64,000 bases of DNA, from NCBI GenBank assembly GCA_027922465.2, contig BQMF02000114.1, positions 124,001 through 188,000 on the forward strand, given 5' to 3'. The translations under genes were made by a program, and so were the position numbers. The notes beneath the pieces are model-generated. The model was not told where the DNA came from and did not search any database. It saw only the letters and a list, made by a program, of their open reading frames with translations. Shown here piece by piece: positions 21,600 to 33,540 of the stretch. This stretch comes from Turritopsis dohrnii (lineage: Eukaryota; Cnidaria; Hydrozoa; Anthoathecata; Oceaniidae). Numbering within the stretch: the stretch's first letter is position 1; every line of letters begins with the position of its first letter.

Positions 21600-22261
21600 G
21601 GGGGCCCGGGCCCCCCAAAATTTTTTCAGATTATGTTTTTTTTTAGATTTAGGTCAGAAATAACGTTTTCTTCTCGAGTTGTCTGCATTTCCTTATTTCC
21701 TTTATATTTGCTTAATATTTCCCCCTTTTACTGCACATTTGAGGTGACACGCGCGACGCAACGAAATAACAGGATAAATCAATGCAGCAAGTGTTGCATT
21801 ATGGTGATTCAAAGGAATGATAACAACAATAAAGAGGAAAGATAACTTACTCGTTCTTCACATCCACAAAGATGCTGTTGATAAACTGGACTTAAAAGCT
21901 GTTGCGAATGAGTTCATCGACAAATACGACACAAGAAAAAACATCTTTGGACACTTCGCGCTATAAAGCATTTGCTACTATTTTTGTTTCAATAACCATC
22001 GTAGTACTTATCAAAAATGTAATTGGATATATGCAGAGTTTATAACAAAGATAGTCTTAGAAACTTGAAAATATACTAGAATTTTATGTCATTTTGGATA
22101 TCCTATTGTTTAAAATTGACTTTCGAAAATGCAGTTTTAGCTAATCTAGAGGGTATAAAATCCCAAAAATTTTCGGACCCCTCGGCCCCAACCATGGTGG
22201 GGCCTCCTTAGATACTAAACATCAGGGCCCCCCTAAAAAAAATTTCGTGTCTACGCCACTG
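21551..22261. mobile_element. MITE with CAGTG ends (copy 2), inside the LINE
   Basis: CAGTGCCGTAGACGC at the left and the reverse complement of CAGTGGCGTAGACACG at the right are flanked by AATAA at 21546-21550 and 22262-22266. The interior is the same family as 7473-8103, in reverse orientation. It holds a run of 30 consecutive G at 21567-21596. It lies in the LINE 3' region. Confidence 0.88.
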
Positions 22262-22334
22262 AATAAGTATGTAACTAGACTTGATTTGAAAATTGATCAA
22301 AAATATTGAAGGATATTTTCAAATTTGATTGTTT

Positions 22335-24110
22335 TTAATAATTTCTTAAATTGAGGAACATATTCAATATCTGAAAGAATATTCGATGATGAAACGAGAG
22401 CATTCCACAAGTGTGGTCCACGATATGAAATATTAAATTGACTGAGCTTATTTTTGAACATCGGCTTAAGCAAAATTCTTGAATTTGGAGTTGTATATTT
22501 GTTTTGGGGTTTGAGCGTGTAAAGACTATGAAAAAAACAGATGGCGATTGCTTCGTTTGCACTTTAACATAAAAATTAGAGTTTGGAAGATGTTAAGTTC
22601 GTAGAGTGTTGGTATGAAGGATTCTGCAAAGAGAGGCTTTGTATGAGTAAAACGATCTTTATTGTGTATAACTCTGATGGCATGCTTCTGACGTTGGAAA
22701 AGAGATGTTAGTTTACTTTTTTGTGTGCTAGCCCATATGACATTTGCATAGCTTAAGTGACTATGTACAAAAGAATAATAAAGTTGCTTTAATAGATGTT
22801 TGTTCAAAATGGTTTTAGCTTTATACAATGCGCCAATTCCTCTGGATACTTTTGAGTGCACGTACTCAATTTGATTCGTCCATGTCAGATTTTCATCTAC
22901 GTAAATTCCAAGGAACTTTGTGACTGTTTGTCTGGTTATTTTTGTGTTATTTATTTCTAATAGTGGAAGATTTAATTCTATTGTATTTTTTTTCTTGGAA
23001 GTATGGAAAAGTGTAAAGTTTGTTTTCTTAGCATTTAAAGATAATTTATTTACCTGAAACCACAACGCTACATTTTTTAATTCTTTGTTCATGTTATTAA
23101 AAAGTTTAGGAATATCATTGTCTGAAAGGAACAGATTTGTATCGTCAGCAAACATAACTGGTTTTAGTATTGACGAACAGTTTACAAAATCGTTTACATA
23201 TATCAAAAATAGTAAAGGACCTAATATTGAACCCTGGGGTACTCCGCATGTCATATTTAATGCTTTAGTGATGTTATTGCTGCCATAAGTCACATGTTGT
23301 CTTCGATTTGTAAGGTAATTTTTCAAAATATTGTATGAATTTCCTCTGATGCCATAGTATTTAAGTTTTTTAAGCAAAATTTTATAATCAACTGAGTCAA
23401 ATGCTTTTGACAAATCAATGAATATTCCAAGTGTATATTATCCATTGTTAAAAGATTCAGTGATGTCATTAACCAGTTGAAGTATTGCATGCTCTGTAGA
23501 TACATTTTTCTGAAATCCAAATTGTTTATGGAAGAGTAAATCTTTTGAGGTTAGATGATCGTAAATTCTATTATATAGGATTCTTTCTAGAATCTTTGAA
23601 AAAGCTGGCAGTACAGATATAGGTCTATAGTTGTTTATAGTTGTTTTGTCACCTGCTTTGAAGCTAGGTACAATTTTTGCTATCTTGAAGGGCTCGGGAA
23701 AAACTCCTTCGTTGAAGCAATTTTTGAAAATATTATATAATGGCTTCCTTATCTGTTCATACACGTCTAAAATTATATCACCACTTATGCCATCGATCCC
23801 AGTTGCCTTGTTTCTACTTAAGCTCTTATAGGCAAGTTCAAATTCGTGAAGAGTAATTTCTTTATTTTCTAATCTTGAATCACTTTCTTTCAGATAGTCT
23901 TCAAATGTTTTATTTGTTATTGGAATCTTTTCTGCTAATTTTGGGCCTATATTTTCAAAAAAGGAATTGAATTTTTCTGCGATTTCTTTTTTATCATAAA
24001 AGGTTTCGTCATCCGTTTCAATCATGTTTGGTAAAGAATTTGAGTTTGTCTGACATTTTCCAGTAATTTCTTTCATTAATTCTCAAGTTTTCTTGCTTGT
24101 ACAGTTATTA
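22335..24110 (-). pseudogene. LINE ORF2, reverse transcriptase part
   Basis: From the 5' end: ELMKEITGKCQTNSNSLPNM, SRNKATGIDGISGDIILDVY, KTTINNYRPISVLPAFSKIL, QFGFQKNVSTEHAILQLVND, IFIDLSKAFDSVDYKIL, TCGVPQGSILGPLLFLIYVN and VMFADDTNLFLSDN (the F-ADD catalytic box). A C-terminal region follows, with NKLSQFNISYRGPHLWNAL. Breaks: TGA at the position of a conserved Trp just before ELMKEITG (near 24085), TAA after ESFNNG (near 23436), and a frameshift near 22530. The copy is dead. Confidence 0.9.
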
Positions 24111-24960
24111 ACTCTCCTGCCTAGTTTATATCTTAATTATATTTCATTCTGCTTGTATGTTAGATCCAAACATTCAATAACATAATAAAGTTGAATCGAA
24201 TGATCTTTATCCATGTTTGGATCTTTTAACTCTTGATCAGTGAATATTTTGTTGGCCTTGGTGGAAATGGTTGTCTTGGATTGTCCCATACCTGGTTGTG
24301 GATTCCAAACAAATGATGTTGAGGTCGTTGGTGCTGCTGCTATCCTGAACCTGCATGCACACACCCACACTGCTACACCTACTACTGCCGCCCCAAGCTG
24401 GAGCGTCCAAGGATCGGGCTGAATGCCACCTCAGAGGACTGGAACGCATTCATACGTCGATGGGACACTTTCCGAGTTGGATCCGGGATACCAGCCCCTG
24501 CTGAGTCAACACAACTTCTGGAGTGCGCTCATATCCAACTGATGAATATTATTCTCCGTGCTGACCCCACATTCACCACCCGTCCGATTGCTGACGCGTT
24601 GCAGATCTTCTTGTCCCACGCCGTTGTCCCGGTCGCGCTTGGGGTTCTGCGTTCTGAACTCGCCGCCATGAAGCAAGATCCCGAGGAACCCTTCCGCATC
24701 TTTGCTGCCCGAGTTCAGGGGAAGGCTGAAACTTGTGAGTTTCACACCGAGTTCGCTGGAATCTGCTCTGGATGCAATGCTCCATTTGGTGGGCTCGTTT
24801 ATTATACAGACTGTGCGGTACGGGATGTTTTACTTAATGGAATCGCTGATACCGATATACGGAGGGAAGCACTGAGCGCAGAACGCATACAAGAGAAATC
24901 TGTGAATGAAGTCATCGCGCTCATCGAAGGCAAGGAAATGGCCAGAAACGCAAATAAAAA
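24111..24960 (+). pseudogene. LTR-retrotransposon gag-like fragment
   Basis: The plus strand reads DCPIPGCGFQTNDVEVVGAA and AAILNLHAHTH, then in a second frame RPRIGLNATSEDWNAFIRRW, DTFRVGSGIPAPAESTQLLE, FRIFAARVQGKAETCEFH and DTDIRREALSAERIQEKSVN. A zinc-finger-like start, a W..F..RW block and an F..R..GKA..C block match gag polyproteins of Ty3-type elements common in cnidarians. Base composition is markedly more GC-rich than its neighbours, which supports a separate origin. There is a frameshift near 24365. No protease, RT or LTRs are found. It fills the gap between the LINE RT part and the outer HECT element. Confidence 0.6.
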
Positions 24961-26040
24961 ACAAAGCCATGGAATTGTATTTTGATCAGAAAGGTTGTAA
25001 TAATGTTATGGAACATTCATTGGAGTGCATCAAATCTTTACGTGGACCAAATGGGGAAACACTATGTGAAGACACAAATCTATGGGAATATATCGAAAAA
25101 AAGGGATTTTTTTTTATCAAAAAGTTGGTTTGTCCTATCAACTAAATCTCTGGACTATGAAGATGACGTATCCCCAGATTTCATTTCTCTCAATCCTCAA
25201 CCTGTTGCTGAAAGTGACCAATCTTTGTCTTCAGCATGTGGATTCGAAGATGAAGCTGAGAGGCATATCTGTCCAGTATGTTCTTGTACTTATAACATTG
25301 GAAACACGTGTCTTATCTGCACTCAAAACAATGAGTATAATGCATCATGCATTAATGATAGGAACTTGAGCTTGTTTGACGGACTTGATGAGCCATGTGT
25401 TAACTCTGATAATGATGATATTGAACAGTTACCAGTAGCTGAGTTGCGAGAAAGAAGGCTCCAAAGTTTAGCTGCAGTGACGCCAAGAAATAATGCTGAT
25501 GTTGACGCTTCTTTAGACACAAATATAAACTCAAAAACACACAAGGCAAAAATACATCGCATGACAGTGAAAAAAGATCTAATGAACTTATTCATGACCA
25601 AAGAAGTAAGATTTATTATATCTTTCATTAATTTAGTCTAATCAACCTGAAAATTTGCATAGCATTTTCTCCAGCAACTGCTTTATTTCACTAATGTCAA
25701 GCATAAACATACCAAGATGCTCTTCAAATGAGAAAACTTTTTTGTTTACAATTTGGATGTTAGATTGAAATTTTGTATGCTTTCTGAATAATACAGGAAA
25801 TTGTTGTGAATTATTACATGTGTTTTATTAGATTGTTTTATAAATAGTAAAAACAAAAGCATGCTGAACAAATGTGGATGATCATAACATTTTTCTATAG
25901 ATCCAAATGTCGGATGTTATTCAATACACATGGATTGATCCACGTGGCCAAGAAGAAGAAGGAGTTGGATCAGGTGTATCTCGTGATGTATACTCTTCAT
26001 TATGGAGTGAAGTATATATGGAAGCCGAGAAGGGTCAAGC

Positions 26041-26170
26041 CATGAATATATTATCAAATCTAGGAATATATTTCAAAATCGAGAAATATTTTTCAAATCC
26101 AGAAATGTATTTCAAAATCGAGAAATATGTTTTACAATCTAGAAATATTTTTTAAATCGAGAAATTTTTT
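26041..26170. repeat. subterminal repeats, left side of inner element
   Basis: Units like ATATTTCAAAATCGAGAAAT are repeated about five times. The same words occur inverted at 33330-33540. They are likely transposase binding sites, by analogy with other DNA transposons. Confidence 0.75.
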
Positions 26171-26469
26171 TACTGGTAAATTCGTTTACCGGCAAACAAG
26201 CGAAAACAATCTAATTAAAGATGGCTGCACCCGCAAGCATGCATTGCACCTCCTGTGGCAAAAAAATAGGGTCTTCTGACCTATTCTGCATGTATTGTGG
26301 CAGAAAAAAAGAAAAAAACGATGAACACCCCAAAAATGATGAACCTCTGCTGACTTTAATGGACTTTCAAAAAATGAAAACTGAAGAAAGAACTTCAAGA
26401 TTTGTTGGTAAAAGAAGAAGGAAGGACAGCCCCTCTCCTCCTCTAGCATTTCCAAAGATTGCCGTGTAA

Positions 26470-27450
26470 AATCCTGACGTCATAAAAAAAATTCGAAAAA
26501 TAACTCAACTTCAACAGTTATTATCTTTCTGTAGGATCGCGCTAGCCGATTCCAGTTTTTTTTATTGTTTTCCTTGATTTTTTGGCTTTCCGGCAATATC
26601 TAATTTGCCCAGTATGCTATTCGGTGAAATACTTAATTTACGGCTGAGAAATGATCTGATTTGCCGGTTTTCCCGCCTGTGGCCACGAAAATATTCGACC
26701 AGGAATCACTTTGATGTTCAGCGCGGTGGATTGGCTTGTTGAATTGATGTCAAACTTTGTAGATTATGTAAAAAGGGCTGGGAAATCCAAAAATCACCCG
26801 CAAAAGTTGTTTCCGATAGCCCTTCTATGATATTTCATTAATTTTCTGTTATATCAGTTTCAATTTTTTCGCTCAAAAAAATTTTTTTCTCTTGCGGTCC
26901 AAAAACTATCACTTCAATCCTTCCTCTTTCCAACTGTGTAATTATTTTCCTGTAAATATCACTCAATCCAAACTGTTTTAGGGGACAAGAGGAAAGGCAC
27001 CTCAAAGTTGGATATGTCACCCCTGATTTCAATGTTTTCCTTTTCCGAAAAAATATGAACGATTGAAGTTTCAAAATGGCAGATTTTGGTATAAATAAAC
27101 ATTTGACAGGAGTAAAATAAGTTGTATATTCATCACCTTTGTTTTTAAATGATCCATTATTGGTATGTTTTATCATTCACAAAGCCTTTACTTTCCTTTT
27201 AAATATATAACAGTTTCTTATATGAAGATAAGGTATTTCTATTATTAATGATTATAATAAAAAATGTTGTTTCTTAATTAATTTAATATCTTACCGAAAT
27301 TAACTGTTTATTGTCTGTAGACCCAGATGTATCTATTATCAATGATTATTTGTCTAATAGTCAGTTTGCCCAATGAAACACAGAAACCAATGGAATTGGA
27401 TTTTGATATTATAATATACATGTTTTCATGATACCTCTTGTTTGTCGTCT
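26470..27450. other. intron 1 of inner HECT gene, no other gene seen
   Basis: Sequence between the zinc-ribbon exon and the minisatellite. Only short frames occur, and no splice-consistent coding exon was recognised. Confidence 0.5.
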
Positions 27451-28160
27451 CTTGATTTTACCCTGTTGTTAGGGAAAATTTGGAATAAATCTTGAAATTT
27501 ACTAGTATATATAAGCACCACACACCATATTTACTTATTTTCTGTTTAAACAGAGTCAAAAGTTGTCAGTTGGCCTCATTTCTTGTATTGTAACTACTTG
27601 AAATGTGCATTTTGTCTTGATTTTACCCCGTTGCTAGGGAAAAATTTGGGGTAAATCATGAAATTCACTAGAATGTATAAGCACCAAACCTCATATTTAT
27701 TTATTTTCTGTTAATCAGAGTGAAAAGTTGTCAGGTGCCACTTTTCTTATATTGTAACAACTTAAAATGTGCATATTGTCTTCATTTTACCTCGTTGCTA
27801 GGGAAAATTTGGGGTAAATCTTGAAATTTACTAGTATATAAAAGCACCACACACCATATTTACTTATTTTCTGTTTAAACAGAGTCAAAAGTTGTCAGTT
27901 GTCCCATTTCTAGTATCGTAACTACTTGAAATGTGCATTTTGTCTTGATTTTACCCCGTCGCTAGGGAAAATTTGGGGTAAATCATGAAATTCACTAGAA
28001 TGTATAAGCACCACACCTCATATTTACTTATTTTCTGTCAACCAGAGTCAAAAGTTTTCCGTTGCCCCATTTCTAGTATTGTAAACTACTTGAAATGTGC
28101 ATTTTGTCTTCATTTTACCCCGTTGCTAGGGAAAATTTGGGGTAAACCTTGAAGTAATGT
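27451..28160. repeat. 164-bp minisatellite in the inner HECT intron
   Basis: The phrase TTTTACCCCGTTGCTAGGGA recurs near 27460, 27625, 27790, 27952 and 28115, each followed by GGGGTAAAT-type and TATAAGCACCACAC-type words. Spacing is 163-166 bp over about 4.3 copies. Copies differ by several per cent, so it is not a recent expansion. Confidence 0.88.
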
Positions 28161-31100
28161 GTAATTTGGTTCCGCAAACTTAATGTTTCTTTGCTCCACC
28201 TTAGTTTGAAGTAGTAAAGTATATGTTTTTTGGAGCTTCTGCCTGTAAATTCTTGTTTTAGCCCTATTTTATGTGTTGTTGCCATGGGGGAGATCCCTGT
28301 TGCTATGGATAGTATTAACAGAAAATAAATATTGCTCTTTGTAGTAAATGGTTATTCAAATATACGCTGAAAATATTAAGTCCAAATTATGAAGTGTTAA
28401 AAAATTATGACAATATTCTTTAACCTTATTTTCAAGAAAAAATCCAATGTTTTGGTGCCATTAGACATATTATTACAGTTGAAAACTATAGGGAAAATAT
28501 CTAACAGAATGTCAAGAATTGCCCCAAATTTCCAATACTAAATTTCCTATAACTTCGGAACGGCTTATCGTTGAGAGGTGTATGACCCCTCATTTTTTTT
28601 CTCTTGAAAAGATCTATCCAATCAGCATAGTTTCATGGCTTTTTGACAAATTTGATTTTTTGGTTTGGAAATGCTACCTCCTCCTCCACCTCCTTCCTCC
28701 CATTCTGCATATGGTCATAAATCGAAAGTGAAGGGTTTCATGAACAAGAAATCCACGGAGACTGCACTCATTAATGTTGGTATTATCAGAGAACATGAAA
28801 ACACTGGGCAATTACAAATAGTTAGAGGAAGCAAGCTACCTTTACAGGTTTCAAGAAAAGCCAATGCCAACACAATATTGAATCTCGCTTTAAAGAAACA
28901 TGCTAATCAGGACCAGTTTTTTTGTGGATTGGAAAAGTACATACTGCGTTACCCAGACCAAAAGTTGGTAGAGACTATCAGGGTCTGATTTACCATTTAC
29001 ACTTGAAAGATACAAAAAAGACCTTGGCAAACCATACTCCAAAATTGATTTGTACATTTGTAAAAAGCATGACTTGGATGCAAGAAAACTGAGTGTTTTG
29101 AAGTATCAGCTGCAAGCTCCATTAGAAGAAGACCCACAGTATTTTAATGACAGTGGTAATGAGCATGAGTTAGGACACTTGTTGTTCAAAGAAACAGATT
29201 TCCATGATCCAAATTCATTACTAATAAACAGTTGTTTCGATATAGGTGCTAATGATGATAACTCTCCTGTAACTTCTGTGCTTTCAAAACAAAATATACA
29301 AAGCAAAGATACTGTTACACCATCATGCTCTGTAAATTTGACAAACTTAAAAAGCATTGATATTAATTGTGGTATGTGCCTAATTTGTAACAAAAAGTTT
29401 CCATTTTCAGTGATTGAAAAGCATGCTGATGGCTGTTTGCAGAAAAAGCAAAAACCAATTATCTATTCTATAGACGATGAAGATGATCCTTTTGATGAAA
29501 GCGATTCCATTGACCCTGTTGTTGAAGATGAAAATACTACTAGCAATATAGACACTAACATATAATTTAATATGAAACAAGTTCAAGCAGTTTTAAAAAA
29601 ATGCCATATAGAAAATGGTGAAATTCTTTTAAATGTACGACGTCATTATGAATTTGAAGACTTCATGAGATTTTTTGGGAAAACTTGGAATAAGAATAAG
29701 ATTGATAAAACTTATAGAATCGCTTATATTGGTGAGCCCGCAATAGACACTGGTGGAGTTTCAAGGGAATTTTATTCAGGTATACAAAAACATATGTTTT
29801 TTTTAGTGTATTAAGAATTTAAATAACCTTGTTTTCATGTTAATCTAACTTCTTTATTTCTATTTAGTCTTTTTTTTTTCATTTCTTTTTATACAGTGTT
29901 ATTGCTTCTTGATTTAGAAGCAATAAAATCAATCAAGCAAATTTATTTTACTGGAAATGATGTCAGTGATTATATATATACCAAACTTTGGTACTTTAAG
30001 TGTAACAGACGGTACTGCCAAAGCGGTTGGACATCTTTTTGCTGCTACACTAGTTAATGGAGGGCCAGCTCCTGCATTCTTTGCTGACTGGATATTTGAT
30101 TATATAACTTGTGGGCTAACAGCTGCATTAAAGTCTTGTCCAAAAGAAATATCTGAAATATCACCACTGAAAGCAACATATGATAAGGTATATTATATAA
30201 ATTTTACATTTTTCAACTAAAATAGTTGTGGCTATTTCACACTAGATTTTCTTATATCAACCATCTTTCAAGTTTATTTAGTTTTCTATTTATGTGATCA
30301 TGTACATGTGTCAACTGCAATGACCATCGATTTTAGTGTTTTTTTGGCTTAGTGACTTTAAGTACTGTCATGATAGAAATGAAAAGAGAAAAGAAAATAT
30401 ATTGAACTACTGTGCACTTCTCTAATGAAAGGGGCGGTTTGTCTGTTGATCTAATAACATACTGAAATTATGTCTTAATGAATAAGTAATTTGATTTAGG
30501 TCTTTCTTGCAAAATCTGATTTGGAATTAACATCGATACTTTCAACAGATGAGGGTTTAGATTTATTAGAGCGTATTGGATATAGAGGAGATCCAAGAAA
30601 GACAACAATGCAAAAGAAAAATTCTATTTTAGAGTAAGAAATACTGACATTTCTTGATTTAATAATCTAATAATCTCATCTAATGTATATGTTATGGTGT
30701 AAGCACTTGTAAATTTCTATGGAAATGTTTCCTCCTGTTAAGATAGTATGTACTGATAAAAACTTCTATTAATCTGTCTTAATTGGTTCTACTTAAAATA
30801 TCCATTCATTGTATTTTGTGCTTTCTTTATAGGTCAATTATAGTAAAAGAAACACTGGAACCCTTACTTCCAGTTATTCAGGAGATAAGTAACGGTTTGC
30901 AGTGCTATAATGTGTGTCAATTACTAAAGCAAAATGGAGCAATTATGCACCCTGTATTTTGTCGCAATCAGAAGTTTGTTTGGCAATATGATGATTTCAT
31001 CAGTTTTCTTAAACCACAATTTAGTGAAGATGCCACCAATAAAAAAACATTAGAGGTAACAACATACAAGGCCCTATTAGATGTTGCTGAATATTGTTTT

Positions 31101-31968
31101 AATTCTGGTATGTATTTAATTGCTATATTTTTTGTTTTGTCTTAAAGATAATGTATTCTCCATATTGTAAATTCGATTAGTTAGGGAAGAAATTTTGTGG
31201 GAAGAAAATATATTGGAAAATGTATCCAATTCAAAGTCCCTCAAAGAAAGGAAAATTGCTAATTCTGCAAAAAAAATCTGCTACTTTTTGATACCTAACT
31301 AACCAAATTACATATTTGTTGTTTAGATAATCCAGAGCTTTCATCTGAACAGTTAATTCAGTTCATAACTGGTTCACCAACATTGCCAGCACTAGGATTA
31401 CACAAAGATATAACTATTCACTTTATCCATGGATGTAACTCAACTAATGGTAAACCATGTAAATGTTTGCCAAGTGTCAGCACTTGCGATGTACAAGTAA
31501 ACCTTCCTGTACACATAGCATCAGAGGAATCCATGATGCAGGCTTTTTCAATGGCAGTGAGAGATGGTAGTTGGTTTGGACAACTGTAAATGTTTTACAA
31601 AATACCTTTGTTGTTGCATGACATAGTTATTTCGTTAAAGTTTTATTCATACCGTTCTGTTTTGTTAAGATTTTTCTGTTACTCTAATATATTCTAATAT
31701 AGGATGATATTTTGTTGATATTTGTTTTTAGTTCTTTTGTTTTTTGATAATAAAATGAGGGGGTGAGTCTCATCGTCAAATTTCGATAAATTGATTTTGG
31801 GGGTGAAAATTTAGAAAAAGTGGAATTTGACCTTCTTTCTATTACTGCTGTTATTATTTTATAGCACTGCATCTTTTACGTTACTGATTATGTTTGAGAT
31901 GTGAAAACGTTGTTTTTATTGTTTCAGGTTTTTAGATCTAAGCTATTTTTTCATTTGAAATATAAATT

Positions 31969-33237
31969 TTATTGTGCTGCAGAAAAGATAGTGTCATAAA
32001 TTGTTCTTGCTTCTATCCAATCACGTGGCGGCATTAAAATTCCTAATGCATTTACCAAATACTTGAAATAGTTATTCAATTCTTCATCAACTTCATTCAA
32101 AAGATTCTCTGCTTCACCATGAATATCCCTCTGGTTAATAATCCAATCAGTAACATTAGTGTTAACCCTCACACCACATTGTTGATAACCATAGAGTTCA
32201 GGAATACAATACATTTCATCAGGTATTCCACAAACTTTGGCTTGACGTGATTTTCTAATTAAATGAGAGTTCCACTCTAACTTCGCCTTATCCAGTTCAG
32301 CCTGCAAAAGATCTGAATATACAAACCAAGCGCATTCCATATGCAATCGGTTTCCAAGACGCAGAATGTCGTTTTGCACCATGTTTTTAAAATAATCTAT
32401 TATCCAAGAGGTGTAGGTTCTCTTATAATGGGACCAAAGGTTTTCGATTCTTTGGTTTGCCTGTGATGTACCATATTTGTGTGCATTGGTATCATTATGA
32501 AGAAAAGCGTGAATACTTGCCATTAACTCATTTTCTGTACCGCAATCTGTTTTAAGGACGTCTGGGCTAACTTGGACATTTTCGACGGCATTGAGATAAA
32601 AATGAGCCGGGATGACTGGGTTGTTATTACTTCGTCAAACTTTTAGCCAAATAACCTTTCGTGAAAATCCATCGACACAACCATGTATAGGAAATCCATA
32701 TGGCTTAAGTTTGTCGTAGCCGTCCGTATGCCATACTGCATTCGGTCCAGGAGATGTATAAATCCTTCGGTAAAGTTTCCTGGCTCTTCTGTTTAGAGAC
32801 TCTCGTGGATTAATATCTCGTACAATGTTCATAACGTCATCACGATTAACTATTATACCATAAGCAACACGTAATTTATGCCAAATACTACGATATCCCT
32901 TTATTCCTGATGAAGTACTTAGCTCTGACTCTATAATTTTGCGCACAGAAGAATCGATTGCCGGTCTCCCTTTTCTTTTTAATCCAGATGCTTTTAGGTA
33001 ACGTTTTAACGTACTTAAGCTAATTTCTATGCCATGGTATCTCTTGAGAATCAGTATAATTCTCTTATATTGAGTACCTTTTATAAAGAAATGACGGATA
33101 AGTTCTTCTGTTGTGGTGTTTTCTTTCACAAGTATTTCCTCGTTTGCTAAATGTCTTCGTTGTGTACCACAATTGGTACAAAACAACTCAACTTGAAAAA
33201 ACTCTCTTCCACATCGAAAGCAAAATCTAACGTGCAT
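31969..33237 (-). pseudogene. rve-type integrase/transposase of the inner element
   Basis: The protein starts MHVRFCFRCGREFFQVELFC with a zinc ribbon, then a helix-turn-helix region (GTQYKRIILILKRYHGIEIS, STLKRYLKASGLKRKGRP). The core is VWHTDGYDKLKPYGFPIHGC (first Asp), VLKTDCGTENEL (second Asp) and ANQRIENLWSHYKR (Glu), with 33 residues between the last two. A C-terminal domain follows, with SRQAKVCGIPDEMYCIPELY. One in-frame TGA (near 32635, after FSRKVIWLKV) is the only break in 422 codons. The enzyme would cut and join element ends. It converges on the HECT gene, with about 380 bp between stops. Confidence 0.88.
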
Positions 33238-33329
33238 TATGATGATTAACTCCTGTAAGTAAAAATTACTTACAAGAAGAAAAGCACGTGTTTAATAAAT
33301 TCAACCAGCAAAAATTCAAATATTGAATC

Positions 33330-33540
33330 TTAAATTATTTTTCTAGATTTGAAAAATATTTTGGAACATAATATCTCAAAAACATTTTCTAGCCCTAGCT
33401 TTCAAAAAAAGACAATATTAAAAATATTTTTCTGGATTTCAATTTATTTATTTTTCTTGATTTTAAAATATATTTCTTGACTTTGAAAGATATTTCCTGA
33501 TTTCAAATATATTTCTGGATCTCAAAATTATTTATCGAAT
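33330..33540. repeat. subterminal repeats, right side of inner element
   Basis: Words like GATTTCAAATATATTTCTGG and GATTTTAAAATATATTTCTT repeat about eight times with drift. They are the inverted counterpart of 26041-26170. Confidence 0.75.

Larger units (their letters stand above)
26221..31589 (+). pseudogene. HECT-domain E3 ligase-like gene of the inner element, multi-exon
   Basis: Exon 1 (26221 to about 26440) has a zinc ribbon, HCTSCGKKIGSSDLFCMYCG. Exon 2 (about 28690-29779) has TALINVGIIREHENTGQLQI, a UBZ-like finger CLICNKKFPFSVIEKHADGC, and the start of the HECT region, YRIAYIGEPAIDTGGVSREF. Further exons are 29897-30187, 30500-30633, 30833-31107 and 31327-31589; the last has GKPCKCLPSVSTCDVQVNLP, with the Cys expected for thioester formation. 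GT/AG borders are good. Breaks: a frameshift near 28975, TAA at 29563-29565 and a frameshift in the AT run 29971-29980. The same gene type occurs in the outer element, so HECT is part of this family's cargo. Its target is unknown. Confidence 0.82.

Noticed and set aside
24137..24370. Minus-strand 77-codon ORF as a possible missing LINE segment between endonuclease and RT
   Set aside because: Its sequence does not resemble LINE linker regions, and the plus strand of the same DNA matches gag; only the last few codons near 24110 look LINE-like.
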